Part shown: positions 6,864 to 15,126 of the stretch, piece by piece
Position numbering within the stretch: position 1 is the first letter of the stretch
Layout of the letters: the number at the start of each line of letters is the position of its first letter
Assembly (NCBI RefSeq): GCF_022780145.1
Contig: NZ_JALEXO010000277.1
Span: 1-19,018 of the forward strand
Source of the DNA: Intestinibacter sp.
Lineage (GTDB): Bacteria > Bacillota > Clostridia > Peptostreptococcales > Peptostreptococcaceae
Reading direction: 5' to 3'
Length of the DNA stretch: 19,018 bases
Made by a program: the position numbers and the translations under genes
The notes under the pieces: model-generated
What the model saw: only the letters and a program-made list of their open reading frames with translations
Database searches by the model: none
What the model was told of the DNA's origin: nothing

Positions 6864-8366
6864 TTATTTTATATACAAAGCTGAACAATATCCTTCATAT
6901 GATTTATATTTTATCTTTGCCCAACCATTTTGTTCGCTATAAACTTTTACAGTACTATTTTTAGGTATTGTAACTAAAACTGAATAAGAAGTAGATGGAC
7001 CCTTTCTAAGGTTTAAATTTTCTTTTGTTGTACCTTCTCTATAAGTACCTGTATCTTCAGATGGATTTTCTTTTGGTTTTACAGCTCCCAAAGGTTCATC
7101 ATTTAAATATTGGGCTAACACCCATCCTGTTTTATTGTTGTATATAACTTGAGCCCAAGATGCATCTGAGTTAAATTTTAAAAGTACAACTTTCGTATTC
7201 TTAGGTATTTGACATATCAGGCTACTATTTGAACTAGCATTTGCTCTAAAATATAATGCTAAAGTAGTGTAAAAATCATCTCCCAAAGCATTATTAGGAA
7301 GTTCATAATCAGGATTTGCATCCTCTTCGTCAATAGTATCTGCCTCATTTAAATAATCAGAATTCACCCAACCAGTTTGGCCGTTATAAGTTACCTTCAT
7401 CCAATTTTCATCTAGAGTAATTTCAGTTGCTTCTACTTTTGTACCTTGAGGTATTGTAGAAATCGCTTGATAAGATTTACCAGAACCTTTTCTCAATGTT
7501 AAATTCGCTGATGTTATATATTTACCTGAGAATTTTTGAGTTTTTTCGCTTGGTTTATCACTAGGATCTTCTGGTTTTACTGGTGTTGATGTTTCATCAA
7601 GCTTTATATAGTCCACTGATATCCAACCTATTTGATTGTTGTATTTTACTTGTGCCCATTTCCCATCTGATGAAAATTTCATAGGCGTAACTACTGTTCC
7701 TAAAGGCAGTGTAGCTATTCTGTCATAGGTAGTTGCAGGTCCTTTTCTCATATTTAAATTTCCAGTTGTTTTATATTTTTTAGCAGTTGTTTCTTCTTGA
7801 CCACCTGGTTTATCACTAGGATTTTCTGGTTGTACTGGCGTTGATGTTTCATCAAGCTTTATATAGTTTACTGATATCCAACCTGTTTGATTATTGTATT
7901 TTACTTGAACCCAGTTTTTATCTGATGAAACGCTTGTAGGTGTAACTACTGTTCCTAAGGGTAATGTAGTTATTCTATCATAGCTAGTTGCAGGTCCCTT
8001 TCTCATATTTAAATTTCCAGTTGTTTTATAATTAGAATTTAATTTAATCGTACTTGTAGTACTTTGAGTTTCTTCTTTTTTTAAATAATCAAAGCTTACC
8101 CATACTTCTTGAGAATTATATTTTATTTTAACCCATTTTCCATCTGATGATTTTTCAATAGGTATAACCTTTTGACCTTGATTTAAAGTTCCAACTTTTG
8201 CATAGCTAGTTCCTGGACCTTTTCTCATATTTAATCTATTTGTAGTAATATATGTGGCTTGTTCTATTTTATCAGCCGAAGATATATTATAATTAATACT
8301 TACCACAGATGCGGTAATTACACTTCCCAAAATTACTTTATCAATTCCTCTCATTTTTTCCCCCAT
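6864..8366 (-). CDS. Secreted protein of six SH3b domains, no catalytic domain
   Basis: Likely exported wall-binding protein. An N-terminal hydrophobic stretch (~8-31) looks like a signal peptide. Six bacterial SH3 domains follow at ~38-95, 112-170, 197-255, 282-339, 365-421 and 443-500, each with an LNMRKGPxTSY-like opening and a W-x-x-V-x-Y...GW core (domain 5 is the most divergent). Linkers are Pro/Glu/Ser rich. SH3b domains usually bind peptidoglycan peptides; with no hydrolase here the role may be adhesion, scaffolding or wall shielding. The first ATG (8366) has no ribosome site. GGGGGA right after it could serve the second ATG at 8354, though with only about four bases of spacing, so the start is uncertain by four codons. 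A terminator lies just downstream, and it appears monocistronic. Confidence 0.85.
   Translation of the reverse strand: MGEKMRGIDKVILGSVITASVVSINYNISSADKIEQATYITTNRLNMRKGPGTSYAKVGTLNQGQKVIPIEKSSDGKWVKIKYNSQEVWVSFDYLKKEETQSTTSTIKLNSNYKTTGNLNMRKGPATSYDRITTLPLGTVVTPTSVSSDKNWVQVKYNNQTGWISVNYIKLDETSTPVQPENPSDKPGGQEETTAKKYKTTGNLNMRKGPATTYDRIATLPLGTVVTPMKFSSDGKWAQVKYNNQIGWISVDYIKLDETSTPVKPEDPSDKPSEKTQKFSGKYITSANLTLRKGSGKSYQAISTIPQGTKVEATEITLDENWMKVTYNGQTGWVNSDYLNEADTIDEEDANPDYELPNNALGDDFYTTLALYFRANASSNSSLICQIPKNTKVVLLKFNSDASWAQVIYNNKTGWVLAQYLNDEPLGAVKPKENPSEDTGTYREGTTKENLNLRKGPSTSYSVLVTIPKNSTVKVYSEQNGWAKIKYKSYEGYCSALYIK
7524..8033 (-). repeat. Tandem 255-bp duplication inside the SH3b gene
   Basis: SH3b domains 2 and 3 together with their linkers recur with a period of exactly 85 codons (255 bp). 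The DNA is nearly identical over long stretches, for example the segment starting gttgatgtttcatcaagctt at 7585 and again at 7840. This is a recent in-frame duplication. Confidence 0.8.
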
Positions 8367-8414
8367 AAAATATCACTTTTTAAAAATTATTTTAATTATT
8401 GTTTTCATAGTTAG

Positions 8415-8443
8415 AATTTAGCACTTTTAATTTGGATTCGCAA
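8415..8443 (-). promoter_or_regulatory. Possible promoter of the SH3b gene
   Basis: The minus strand has TTGCGA (8438-8443), a 17-base spacer and TAAATT (8415-8420), about 50-60 bases before the start. Both boxes are imperfect. Confidence 0.35.
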
Positions 8444-8534
8444 GGCGTTTTATATATTCTTAAGAATTATTTATTGGTTTAATGTTATTATTCACAGTTT
8501 TAAAAATTTTATACATTTATTTTAAAAATTTACT

Positions 8535-8588
8535 AAAAAAGCACTACTCCTTGTGTCCTTAATTAACACCATGAGTAGCGCTTTTTTT
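8535..8588 (-). terminator. Strong terminator of the M28 peptidase gene, possibly bidirectional
   Basis: Arms at 8540-8549 and 8573-8582 form a ten-base stem with one G-U pair, extended by an inner GTGT/ACAC helix. Six or more T follow on the minus strand, and seven T also follow on the plus strand. Confidence 0.85.
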
Positions 8589-8628
8589 ATATCATAAAAT
8601 AATTTTTTATTAAATTATTTCACTCTAT

Positions 8629-10620
8629 CTATTTTACTTTTATGTATTTAGGTAGACTATATAAACTGTAAACCTTTTGTCCGTCTACTGTTCTATAAGC
8701 TCTAACCTTGAAATAATATCCTTTTTTACTAGTTAAACCAGTCTTAGTGTAAGAAGTCTTATCTGTGTCTTTTATTAATTTATATGTTCCATTTTTAGAA
8801 GTTGCCATATAAATTTCATATCCATCTGTTCTCTTACTTACTTTACTGTCATAAGTTAATTTAACTTTTTTAGTAGTTGTTGATAAAGTAACACTTGGTT
8901 GAAGTGGATTAGTAGTAGCTTTTAATCTTTCACTTTGTGCTCCTACGTAATTTTTACCAGCAACTTCTTTGTATGCAGCAACTTTATAGTAGTAATTAGT
9001 TGCAGAAACTAATTTAGAATTATTATAAATAGTTGTATCGTTATCGTGAATAGTAGCTATTAATACGTATTTTTTGCTTGAAGTACTGTATTTATAAACT
9101 TTATATCCATCAGCATTTTGTACTTTATCCCAAGATAATTCTATAGAAGTAGCTGCTTTTTTAGATACAGTAAGTCCTGTAACTTCTTGTGGTAATATGC
9201 TAAATGTAGCTTTAGCTAAACCTGAATAGTCGTTCATACCTTTTGCAGTAACGTTAGCTGTTCCTATTTCTTTATTGTTTGAATAACTAACAGTATAATC
9301 AGTGCCTTCAACTAATACCTTGTCACCGTCTTTTACAACAACTTCTGGTCGTCTTGATTTACCAGTATAAACTTGATCTTCAACTTCTATAGTAGCATTT
9401 GATATAGAAGAACCAACACTACCCATAGCTTCGTTTAATTTAGCTGTAGCATCATCTATTACAGATTGATCTTTTAATAATATGTATTCTGTTTTATTTA
9501 CAGTTTTTGCTTCTTTTAATGCAGCTTGGAAAGCTTTATAAGCGCTATCAGAGAAGCTTGCTTTATCCATATCGTTAGCTTTTTCAATTGCTTCTTTTAA
9601 TGCATCTTTAGATGGAGTTATTAAACCATCAGGGCTTACTTGACATAAGATTGAGTCTAATAATGTACAATAAGCAGATATTGTATCTTTTCCACGAGTT
9701 CCCCAAGTATTTTCTATAAAGCTTAAATCATCTCTACCTGGAACATGCATTACTTCACCAGTTTCAGTTTCATAAGCACCTGAACTTCCCCATTCTGGAT
9801 GTTCTGGATCATCAGGAAGTTCCCAGTTAGCTGCTTCAAAGTATAAGTAAGGCATTTTACTCCAGAAGCTAGCATGGTCACTCCAACTACCAGTAGATGG
9901 ACTTGGATAATCATAGTTTAATTCAGTATCATTAAGTCTCATACCTGTTCCTAAAGCATCTGATAATTGCATAGCTTGTTTAATTGGCCATGTATTTTCA
10001 ACTTCACCAGTTTCTTTGTTATATTTACCACTGTAAACATAGCGATAAGTACCAGCTAAAATACTATCCATATTTACCATATAAACAGTATTTGCAACTT
10101 CTTCATCAGTCATAGCTTCTGAATAAGCCTTAGAACCTCTAAGACCTGCTTCTTCAGCTCCAAAGAATACAAACTTAATAGTATAAGGAGTTTTCTTGTT
10201 TACAAATCTCTTTGCAGTTTCTAGGTTTACAACTGTACCAGATCCATTATCGTCAACACCATGAGTTCCAACACTGTCATAGTGAGACCCTACGATAACT
10301 TCTTTAGAAGATTCACCTTTTTTAGTTACAATTATATTTTGAGAATTATAAGTTACATCTCTTCTAGTGTAGCTAAAAGGTTGAACCTCAACTTCATAAC
10401 CAAAAGATTCTAATTGAGCCTTTAAGTAATCGGCCATTTTTTTCTCTTGATCAGTACCTGATCTTCTTTCAATTAAATTCTGATCTATGTATTGTAATAC
10501 GCTGTAAGCATATTCACCATAGGAATCAGTAGTTTCTTCTGCAAATGATAATGGTGCATAGGCAAACATGCTGAATACCATAGTTACAGCCATTAAAATC
10601 GCTAGTAATTTTTTCTTCAT
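8629..10620 (-). CDS. Secreted M28 zinc aminopeptidase with FIVAR, Ig-like and FN3-like domains
   Basis: Predicted extracellular di-zinc aminopeptidase that degrades peptides. The preferred start is ATG at 10620 (663 residues), because GGGGGA lies six bases upstream at 10627-10632; the ATG at 10650 adds ten residues without support. The signal peptide spans ~1-27 and ends SFA-EE. In the peptidase domain (~35-325) all five zinc ligands are visible: H113 (SHYDS), D124 (VDDNGSG), E157 with catalytic E156 (GAEEAGLRGS), D185 (NMDS) and H249 (SDHASF). A helical FIVAR-like module (~337-400), an Ig-like GTDYTVSYSNN module (~405-478) and two fibronectin III-like modules (~480-570, ~573-663) follow. 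There is no LPXTG motif, so it is released or held non-covalently. Promoter and terminator flank it, so it is a single-gene unit. Confidence 0.92.
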   Translation of the reverse strand: MKKKLLAILMAVTMVFSMFAYAPLSFAEETTDSYGEYAYSVLQYIDQNLIERRSGTDQEKKMADYLKAQLESFGYEVEVQPFSYTRRDVTYNSQNIIVTKKGESSKEVIVGSHYDSVGTHGVDDNGSGTVVNLETAKRFVNKKTPYTIKFVFFGAEEAGLRGSKAYSEAMTDEEVANTVYMVNMDSILAGTYRYVYSGKYNKETGEVENTWPIKQAMQLSDALGTGMRLNDTELNYDYPSPSTGSWSDHASFWSKMPYLYFEAANWELPDDPEHPEWGSSGAYETETGEVMHVPGRDDLSFIENTWGTRGKDTISAYCTLLDSILCQVSPDGLITPSKDALKEAIEKANDMDKASFSDSAYKAFQAALKEAKTVNKTEYILLKDQSVIDDATAKLNEAMGSVGSSISNATIEVEDQVYTGKSRRPEVVVKDGDKVLVEGTDYTVSYSNNKEIGTANVTAKGMNDYSGLAKATFSILPQEVTGLTVSKKAATSIELSWDKVQNADGYKVYKYSTSSKKYVLIATIHDNDTTIYNNSKLVSATNYYYKVAAYKEVAGKNYVGAQSERLKATTNPLQPSVTLSTTTKKVKLTYDSKVSKRTDGYEIYMATSKNGTYKLIKDTDKTSYTKTGLTSKKGYYFKVRAYRTVDGQKVYSLYSLPKYIKVK

Positions 10621-10683
10621 GATTTTTCCCCCAGTCATTAAATTTTTCAATTAATTTAAGATTAAATTAATGTACATATTTTT

Positions 10684-10712
10684 ATTTTAGTTTATTTCGC
10701 AAAATTTGTCAT
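10684..10712 (-). promoter_or_regulatory. Promoter of the M28 peptidase gene
   Basis: The minus strand has ATGACA (10707-10712), a 17-base spacer and TAAAAT (10684-10689), each one base off consensus. The expected leader is about 57 bases. Confidence 0.6.
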
Positions 10713-10830
10713 TTATTTTTTCAATATTTTGTAAATAAACATATTATAACGTAAAATTTACTCGTAATTTGTCTTTTCAGATGATTTTGAAAATTTATTC
10801 AATCCTATTCATAGATTAATTTTCATGCAC

Positions 10831-10860
10831 AAAAAAACTGCAATCATAAAAATTGCAGTT
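10831..10860 (-). terminator. Terminator of rnpB
   Basis: On the minus strand AACTGCAAT (10852-10860) pairs with ATTGCAGTT (10836-10844) around a seven-base loop, followed by a run of T to 10831. Confidence 0.88.
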
Positions 10861-10871
10861 TCTGATTTCAT

Positions 10872-11222
10872 ATTCAATTAAGCAGATCTATAAGCGGAGT
10901 TCTGTATTTGATAATCATCTTTCTAGACTTATTGTCACCAATAAGTTCAAGCGGCCTACCTACCGGAGGATGCGAGCAACATCCTTTTTGCCCTATCTTG
11001 GCCTTGCTCCAGGTGGGGTTTACACGGCTCGACTAGTCACCTAGCCGACGGTGAGCTCTTACCTCGCCTTTTCATCCTTACCACAAAAGTGGCGGTTATT
11101 TTCTGTTGCACTGTCCTTAGGATCACTCCCACTAGGCGTTACCTAGCACCCTGCTCTGTGGAGCTCCGACTTTCCTCACGCAGCCAAAGCTGCCCGCGAT
11201 TATCTGGTCTACTTAACCGAAT
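10872..11222 (-). ncRNA. rnpB: RNase P RNA
   Basis: Catalytic RNA of RNase P, which removes 5' leaders from tRNA precursors together with protein RnpA. The minus strand shows the conserved blocks GAGGAAAGTC near the 5' end, ACAGTGCAACAGAAAATA, GGTAAGGATGAAAAGGCGAG followed by GTAAGAGCTC, AAACCCC, and AGATGATTATC with ACAGAACTCCGCTTATAGA at the 3' end. The ends pair as helix P1 (ATTCGGTTAAGTAGA with TCTGCTTAATTGAAT, 15 bp including G-U pairs), which sets the boundaries to within a few bases and a length of ~350 nt. I did not settle class A versus class B structure. It has its own promoter and terminator. The plus-strand frame across it is a shadow and not a gene. Confidence 0.96.
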
Positions 11223-11225
11223 TAA

Positions 11226-11254
11226 ATCTTATCATAACTAAATTTTTATGTCAA
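11226..11254 (-). promoter_or_regulatory. Strong SigA-type promoter of rnpB
   Basis: The minus strand has a perfect TTGACA (11249-11254), a 17-base spacer and TAAGAT (11226-11231), ending four bases before the P1 helix of rnpB. Confidence 0.88.
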
Positions 11255-11341
11255 TATTTATATTTATACATTTTATTTGTAATTTTTAGCTTTTGTTATA
11301 TGTTATAAAATCTTTACTCTAAAAACACATATTATTTGTAT

Positions 11342-12394
11342 CTATTTATAGAAATTCTGAGTCAAATATATATTAGTACTACCGCCAAATACGACTCCTA
11401 CACCTACATATTTGTAATCTCCTAATATATTGATTCTGTGCCCCTCTGAATTCATCAACGCATAATGCGCGAATATAGCACTAGTTTGACCTGCAGCTAT
11501 ATTTTCTGCTGCTCCAGTATAATATATGCCATAATCGTGCATTCTATCAAATGGACTTTGATTTTTTAAATTTTCATGTGAAAAATAATCATTATCTCTC
11601 ATATCTTGGCTATGTGATCTAGCGCATAAAGTCGCCTTTTCATTATACGAAAGCGTATTTAAATTATGTGCAACTCTCTCCGAATTTATAAGATATCTGT
11701 TTATATTTTCAAAGTCATCTGTCACAGAATTATCCTTTGTATATATTCCAGACATACTTTTTTCTACTTCTTTAGATATAATTTGTATACCAACTATTTT
11801 ATTGTCTTCAAATGAATCATAAAACGCTGTTATATAGCCAGTATCTCCTTCTACTAAGCTATAATAATCTTCATTTATAATGTATCTAGTATTTTTTATT
11901 TGTCTGTATTTTAAAGGTTCATGGTCCTTTAAAAGCTGTGATTTAGTTTCTCCAAGCTTTATATTTTCACTTTCTATCGAATCCATAGTGTTGCTAAATA
12001 AAGCGACAACTTTATCATTAGATACTCCTACCATGCAAAATTCACTGTAATCTTGATTGTATACGTACCATTTAAATCCATATTCGCTGCCTTCTATTTT
12101 ATTTGGTTGCCCCATTTTCGAAATTAAACTATCTAAAGTATCGCCTAATTGAATGTTTTTATAGTATTGTACAGTGGTTAAGCCTGAGTTATTTTCTTCT
12201 ACATTTTCATTATTTCCATTTTCTTGTTTATTTATACCTGTATTATCTAAAATTTTTTCGTCGTCTGCTATGTCACCATTTTCTAATATTTCAACCTTAA
12301 TATAGTCAGTCAAATCTCCCATAAATTGTTTTATTTGATTTTTATAGAAAACTATACCTACTAAAATTACAAGAATTATAAAAATTTTCTTCAA
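11342..12394 (-). CDS. Membrane-anchored CAP-domain protein (YlbC/YkwD-like)
   Basis: Extracytoplasmic protein of unknown biochemical role. Residues ~3-17 form an uncleaved or signal anchor, then comes an Asn/Glu-rich linker (~40-72). The domain at ~80-210 resembles CAP_assoc_N (two related GDTLDSLISKMGQP / LGETKSQLLKDHEP halves). The CAP (SCP/PR-1) domain at ~233-350 carries H261 (HSQDM), H273-E274 (SHENL), E297 (AENIAAG) and H319 (EGHR), the residues expected of the family's cavity. The start is TTG at 12394, supported by GAGGAGGA about six bases upstream. No terminator lies between it and the rnpB promoter, so read-through into rnpB is possible. Bacterial CAP proteins often associate with the wall or spores; the function here is open. 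Confidence 0.88.
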   Translation of the reverse strand: MKKIFIILVILVGIVFYKNQIKQFMGDLTDYIKVEILENGDIADDEKILDNTGINKQENGNNENVEENNSGLTTVQYYKNIQLGDTLDSLISKMGQPNKIEGSEYGFKWYVYNQDYSEFCMVGVSNDKVVALFSNTMDSIESENIKLGETKSQLLKDHEPLKYRQIKNTRYIINEDYYSLVEGDTGYITAFYDSFEDNKIVGIQIISKEVEKSMSGIYTKDNSVTDDFENINRYLINSERVAHNLNTLSYNEKATLCARSHSQDMRDNDYFSHENLKNQSPFDRMHDYGIYYTGAAENIAAGQTSAIFAHYALMNSEGHRINILGDYKYVGVGVVFGGSTNIYLTQNFYK

Positions 12395-12435
12395 TTGAGC
12401 TCCTCCTCATTTAATTAGAGTTCATAAAATAATTT

Positions 12436-12464
12436 TCTATATATAAAATGGTATTTCACCTCAA
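12436..12464 (-). promoter_or_regulatory. Possible promoter of the CAP gene overlapping the upstream terminator
   Basis: TTGAGG (12459-12464), a 17-base spacer and TATAGA (12436-12441) on the minus strand. The -35 lies in the terminator loop and one arm is in the spacer. The match is only moderate. Confidence 0.3.
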
Positions 12465-12476
12465 ATGAAATACCAT
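12443..12476 (-). terminator. Terminator after the acyltransferase gene
   Basis: On the minus strand ATGGTATTTCA (12466-12476) pairs perfectly with TGAAATACCAT (12448-12458) across a seven-base loop; T-rich sequence follows. Confidence 0.8.
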
Positions 12477-12483
12477 CTTTAAA

Positions 12484-13539
12484 CTATCTGCCTCCAGTTA
12501 ATACCATATAGAACCTATTCATAAATCTTCTCAAGAACATTGCCACTAATATGCACACAGTTATCGAAATAACTGGAGCCACAAAGAATATTATTAGGCT
12601 ACTGATATCAGTAATAGGCATAACCTTAAACCATAATTTCTTTAAAATTGATTGGAATGGTATATGGAAGAAATATATAAATATCCCATATTTTGCTATG
12701 CCGATTTTCTTATCCTTTATACTACTCATTCTATCGTAGACAAGCCACACAAATGGAACCCCAAATAAAATTACAGCATTTTCTGCTAAATCTAATAATG
12801 GCAATTCAGTATACATAAGAGCAGCTCTAACTGCACAAGATAATATGTACAACACGCCTAAAACTACTACATGCTTATCCTCTATATCTCTAAAATGCAA
12901 ATCTACCTTATTAATAGCCAACGCTGCACCTATTGCAAATATTGTAAATGGATAGTTGAATATTTGTAAGAACCATACTCCTCCAAACATCTCTGAAATA
13001 GGATATAAAAACCATATTACAACTAATATAGGTAGTGATTTTTTGCCTAGAGATTTAATTATGTAGTAAAATACTGGTGTCAATAGCACATCTAGCATCA
13101 ATGATCTTATATACCAAAATTGATAAGGAAGCGGATATATGTATGTATTTACAAATAATTCCTTAAAAGTATAATCTGTTATTATTCTATCTGAGAACAA
13201 TGCTCTACCAATTGGCAACAATTCAACTAAATACAATATAACAAGCCAACCTGTACACCAAATCACATATGGTATAAATAAGCTGTGGAATCTGCTTTTA
13301 AATTTGTACTTCCACTTTTCCATAGTTGGTGTAAAGTTGTAGAAAAACAAGTACCCTGATATTAAGAAAAACATAGGGACTGCCACCCTAACAATACCTT
13401 GCCCAATAAAATTTTGTACTAAAGAATTGACACTTACTACGCTTTGAGTAGTATCCAAATTATTTGAATGTAGTAAAACTACGAAGAACGTCATAAACAA
13501 TGACACATTTTTTATCTTATTACTAATATATTTATCCAT
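12484..13539 (-). CDS. Acyltransferase family 3 membrane protein
   Basis: Polytopic enzyme predicted to move an acetyl or other acyl group across the membrane onto a surface glycan or polymer. About ten membrane segments span the 351 residues. Family signatures are H24 in VVLLHSNN near the end of the first segment, R51 with AVPMFFLISGYLFF (53-66), FWYIRSLM (141-148) and a late FHIPF (291-295). There is no fused SGNH domain. The ATG at 13539 follows an AGAGG-type ribosome site. It lies 106 bases after the nucleotidyltransferase gene with no terminator between, so the two are probably cotranscribed; a TATAAT at 13564-13569 with a poor -35 could add a second promoter. A WalR-like direct repeat is just upstream. 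The acceptor cannot be read from sequence; wall teichoic-type polymer, peptidoglycan or a capsule are options. Confidence 0.88.
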   Translation of the reverse strand: MDKYISNKIKNVSLFMTFFVVLLHSNNLDTTQSVVSVNSLVQNFIGQGIVRVAVPMFFLISGYLFFYNFTPTMEKWKYKFKSRFHSLFIPYVIWCTGWLVILYLVELLPIGRALFSDRIITDYTFKELFVNTYIYPLPYQFWYIRSLMLDVLLTPVFYYIIKSLGKKSLPILVVIWFLYPISEMFGGVWFLQIFNYPFTIFAIGAALAINKVDLHFRDIEDKHVVVLGVLYILSCAVRAALMYTELPLLDLAENAVILFGVPFVWLVYDRMSSIKDKKIGIAKYGIFIYFFHIPFQSILKKLWFKVMPITDISSLIIFFVAPVISITVCILVAMFLRRFMNRFYMVLTGGR

Positions 13540-13563
13540 TCACCGATTACCTCTTCCCTCTTT

Positions 13564-13569
13564 ATTATA
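13564..13569 (-). promoter_or_regulatory. Possible internal -10 element before the acyltransferase gene
   Basis: TATAAT on the minus strand, about 25 bases before the start codon, without a recognisable -35 at 17 bases. An activator-dependent promoter would fit the WalR-like repeat 46 bases upstream. Confidence 0.3.
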
Positions 13570-13614
13570 GTCAAAATCTAGATTAAAAATACCATATTTT
13601 TAGCATATTTTCAA

Positions 13615-13631
13615 CTTACAACAACATTACA
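13615..13631 (-). promoter_or_regulatory. WalR-box-like direct repeat upstream of the acyltransferase gene
   Basis: The minus strand reads TGTAAT, five bases, TGTAAG, one mismatch from TGTWAH-N5-TGTWAH. It sits between the nucleotidyltransferase stop and the possible -10 at 13564. Confidence 0.35.
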
Positions 13632-13645
13632 ATTTTCTTAAATCT

Positions 13646-14881
13646 CTATTTGATGATTTTGTATTCTTTCAATAATGCTATCCTCTGTTTGCCAAGCTCC
13701 ATAGTATTTATATAAGATTTCGAATTATCGTGATTGTTCTTCATATAAGAAAAAATTCTCTGAACCCAAGCTACTGGAAGTAATACAGGATATTTTTGTA
13801 AGTAAGTGTATCTTCCCTTTAAATAATCAACCCCTGGAAATATAGCCTTTAATCTATTGCCGCTGTTGTTGTCCTCAACTGCATCTAGAGTCATAAGCGC
13901 AGTATGCTTTCTGTCCATTGTACTGGCACCGAAAACACCCGCATCCAATATATCAGATATTAGTGAGTCACTATTTATATAGTATTTACCTGATTTTTTT
14001 AAATCGTCAAATCTATAATTTTCATCTGGATAAACGACCTTGCTATCGTCAAATCCTAAATATTTCAAGCTAATATCTATCAAATTAAGTGCAAATGTAT
14101 CGTAATTTAATTCCTTCAAATCGCTCCAAAACTGCTTCCAGTCTATGAACTCACCGTAGCTCTCTATATATTTAAAAAAGTCGACAACCTGTCTTATACC
14201 AAAGCCTCCAGTCAAAAAGTGCTTCATATTATGAAATACTATATATATAAGGTGTTGCTGATGTGATAAAGTCGAGATACTGACACCATCTACATCGATT
14301 TCTATACTCTTTTCAAAAATATCATCAAATAAATCATTCAGATGACCATAGGCCTTGGAATCTTCAGAAAAAAGGCTCTTACTAACCTCGATACAAAGCC
14401 CTGTATTATTGCAAAAATAAGCGCACTCGTCGCCCTTATCGATAAATTCAAGTCCCTCGCCTGTAAGAATTTCCTTAACTCTATCGTAGTCCTCATCACA
14501 AACTACAATATCCTCATCAGCAGACATCCTATCATCTGGATTATTGTACATATTTCTAAAAATTATACCTTTAAATACTAAAAATTTTACATTTTCTTCA
14601 CGAAGCTTTTTATTGAACTCCAAAAATCTGCTACTTCTTTGAATTTGAGAGAAAATAAGTCTAAATGCCGATGATTTAAACATAGACTTAAATCCATCAT
14701 CTGAGTTTTGAAAAAAATCCTGACTATACACTGCATTGTATATCATAGGAACAACATGATGTATCTCAGATAATTTATATATGTATATTAAATTTTTAAA
14801 ATCTATTTCTTCGCCCTCGTAAGCTTGATCCTTCAACGATGATTTTAATAAACTTAAAAACTGTAAATTAACCTTCTCCAT
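13646..14881 (-). CDS. Nucleotidyltransferase family protein (NTP_transf_5 type)
   Basis: A 411-residue protein resembling the uncharacterised nucleotidyltransferase family PF14907, often found in polysaccharide clusters. The core signature is FLVFKGIIFRN (100-110) followed by NPDDRMSADEDIVV (114-127), with the paired acidic D122 and D124 typical of a metal-binding nucleotidyltransferase fold. A helical C-terminal part includes GIRQVVDFF (228-236). There is no signal peptide, so it is cytoplasmic. ATG at 14881 follows AAGGGGG, about five bases upstream. It is the first gene of a likely two-gene unit with the acyltransferase and is divergent from the LCP gene, which suggests a role in modifying a surface polymer. 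Substrate and product are unknown; the family assignment rests on motif recognition only. Confidence 0.8.
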   Translation of the reverse strand: MEKVNLQFLSLLKSSLKDQAYEGEEIDFKNLIYIYKLSEIHHVVPMIYNAVYSQDFFQNSDDGFKSMFKSSAFRLIFSQIQRSSRFLEFNKKLREENVKFLVFKGIIFRNMYNNPDDRMSADEDIVVCDEDYDRVKEILTGEGLEFIDKGDECAYFCNNTGLCIEVSKSLFSEDSKAYGHLNDLFDDIFEKSIEIDVDGVSISTLSHQQHLIYIVFHNMKHFLTGGFGIRQVVDFFKYIESYGEFIDWKQFWSDLKELNYDTFALNLIDISLKYLGFDDSKVVYPDENYRFDDLKKSGKYYINSDSLISDILDAGVFGASTMDRKHTALMTLDAVEDNNSGNRLKAIFPGVDYLKGRYTYLQKYPVLLPVAWVQRIFSYMKNNHDNSKSYINTMELGKQRIALLKEYKIIK

Positions 14882-15026
14882 TTATACCCCCTTAGCAAAT
14901 ACTACCTTCACACTAGTATTTTTACCAATATGTCATATATTATTCCAATTTATATAAATTTCCTTCTTAATATATTAATATTTTTATTTTCATATTTCAA
15001 TAAATACCGAAAATATATTTTCCATA

Positions 15027-15055
15027 TTGAATCAATACTTTTTGTTGTCTATAAT
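15027..15055 (+). promoter_or_regulatory. SigA-type promoter of the LCP gene
   Basis: TTGAAT (15027-15032), a 17-base spacer and a perfect TATAAT (15050-15055). The predicted start near 15062 gives a leader of about 65 bases that contains the ribosome site and hairpin described separately. Confidence 0.75.
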
Positions 15056-15077
15056 TGAATTAATAACTAAAATTACA

Positions 15078-15118
15078 GGGGGAGGTGAACCGCTGCGATA
15101 GACTAAATTATCGGCAGC
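15078..15118 (+). promoter_or_regulatory. Shine-Dalgarno plus hairpin in the LCP leader
   Basis: GGGGGAGG (15078-15085) is the strongest ribosome site in the region but lies 41 bases before the TTG start. Between them a hairpin forms from 15092-15100 and 15109-15118 (nine pairs, one bulged G, eight-base loop). Folding it out leaves about 13 bases between the Shine-Dalgarno and the start codon. A 12-codon frame from GTG at 15085 ending TAA at 15121-15123 also spans it. Confidence 0.5.
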
Positions 15119-15126
15119 ATTAATAT

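Noticed and set aside
10853..11044. Plus-strand reading frame of 63 codons
   Set aside because: It is antisense to the RNase P RNA and is explained by its conserved GC-richer sequence.
14882..15026. Small RNA or short gene in the divergent gap before the LCP gene
   Set aside because: Only short AT-rich sequence with no hairpin-plus-T run and no frame with a ribosome site.
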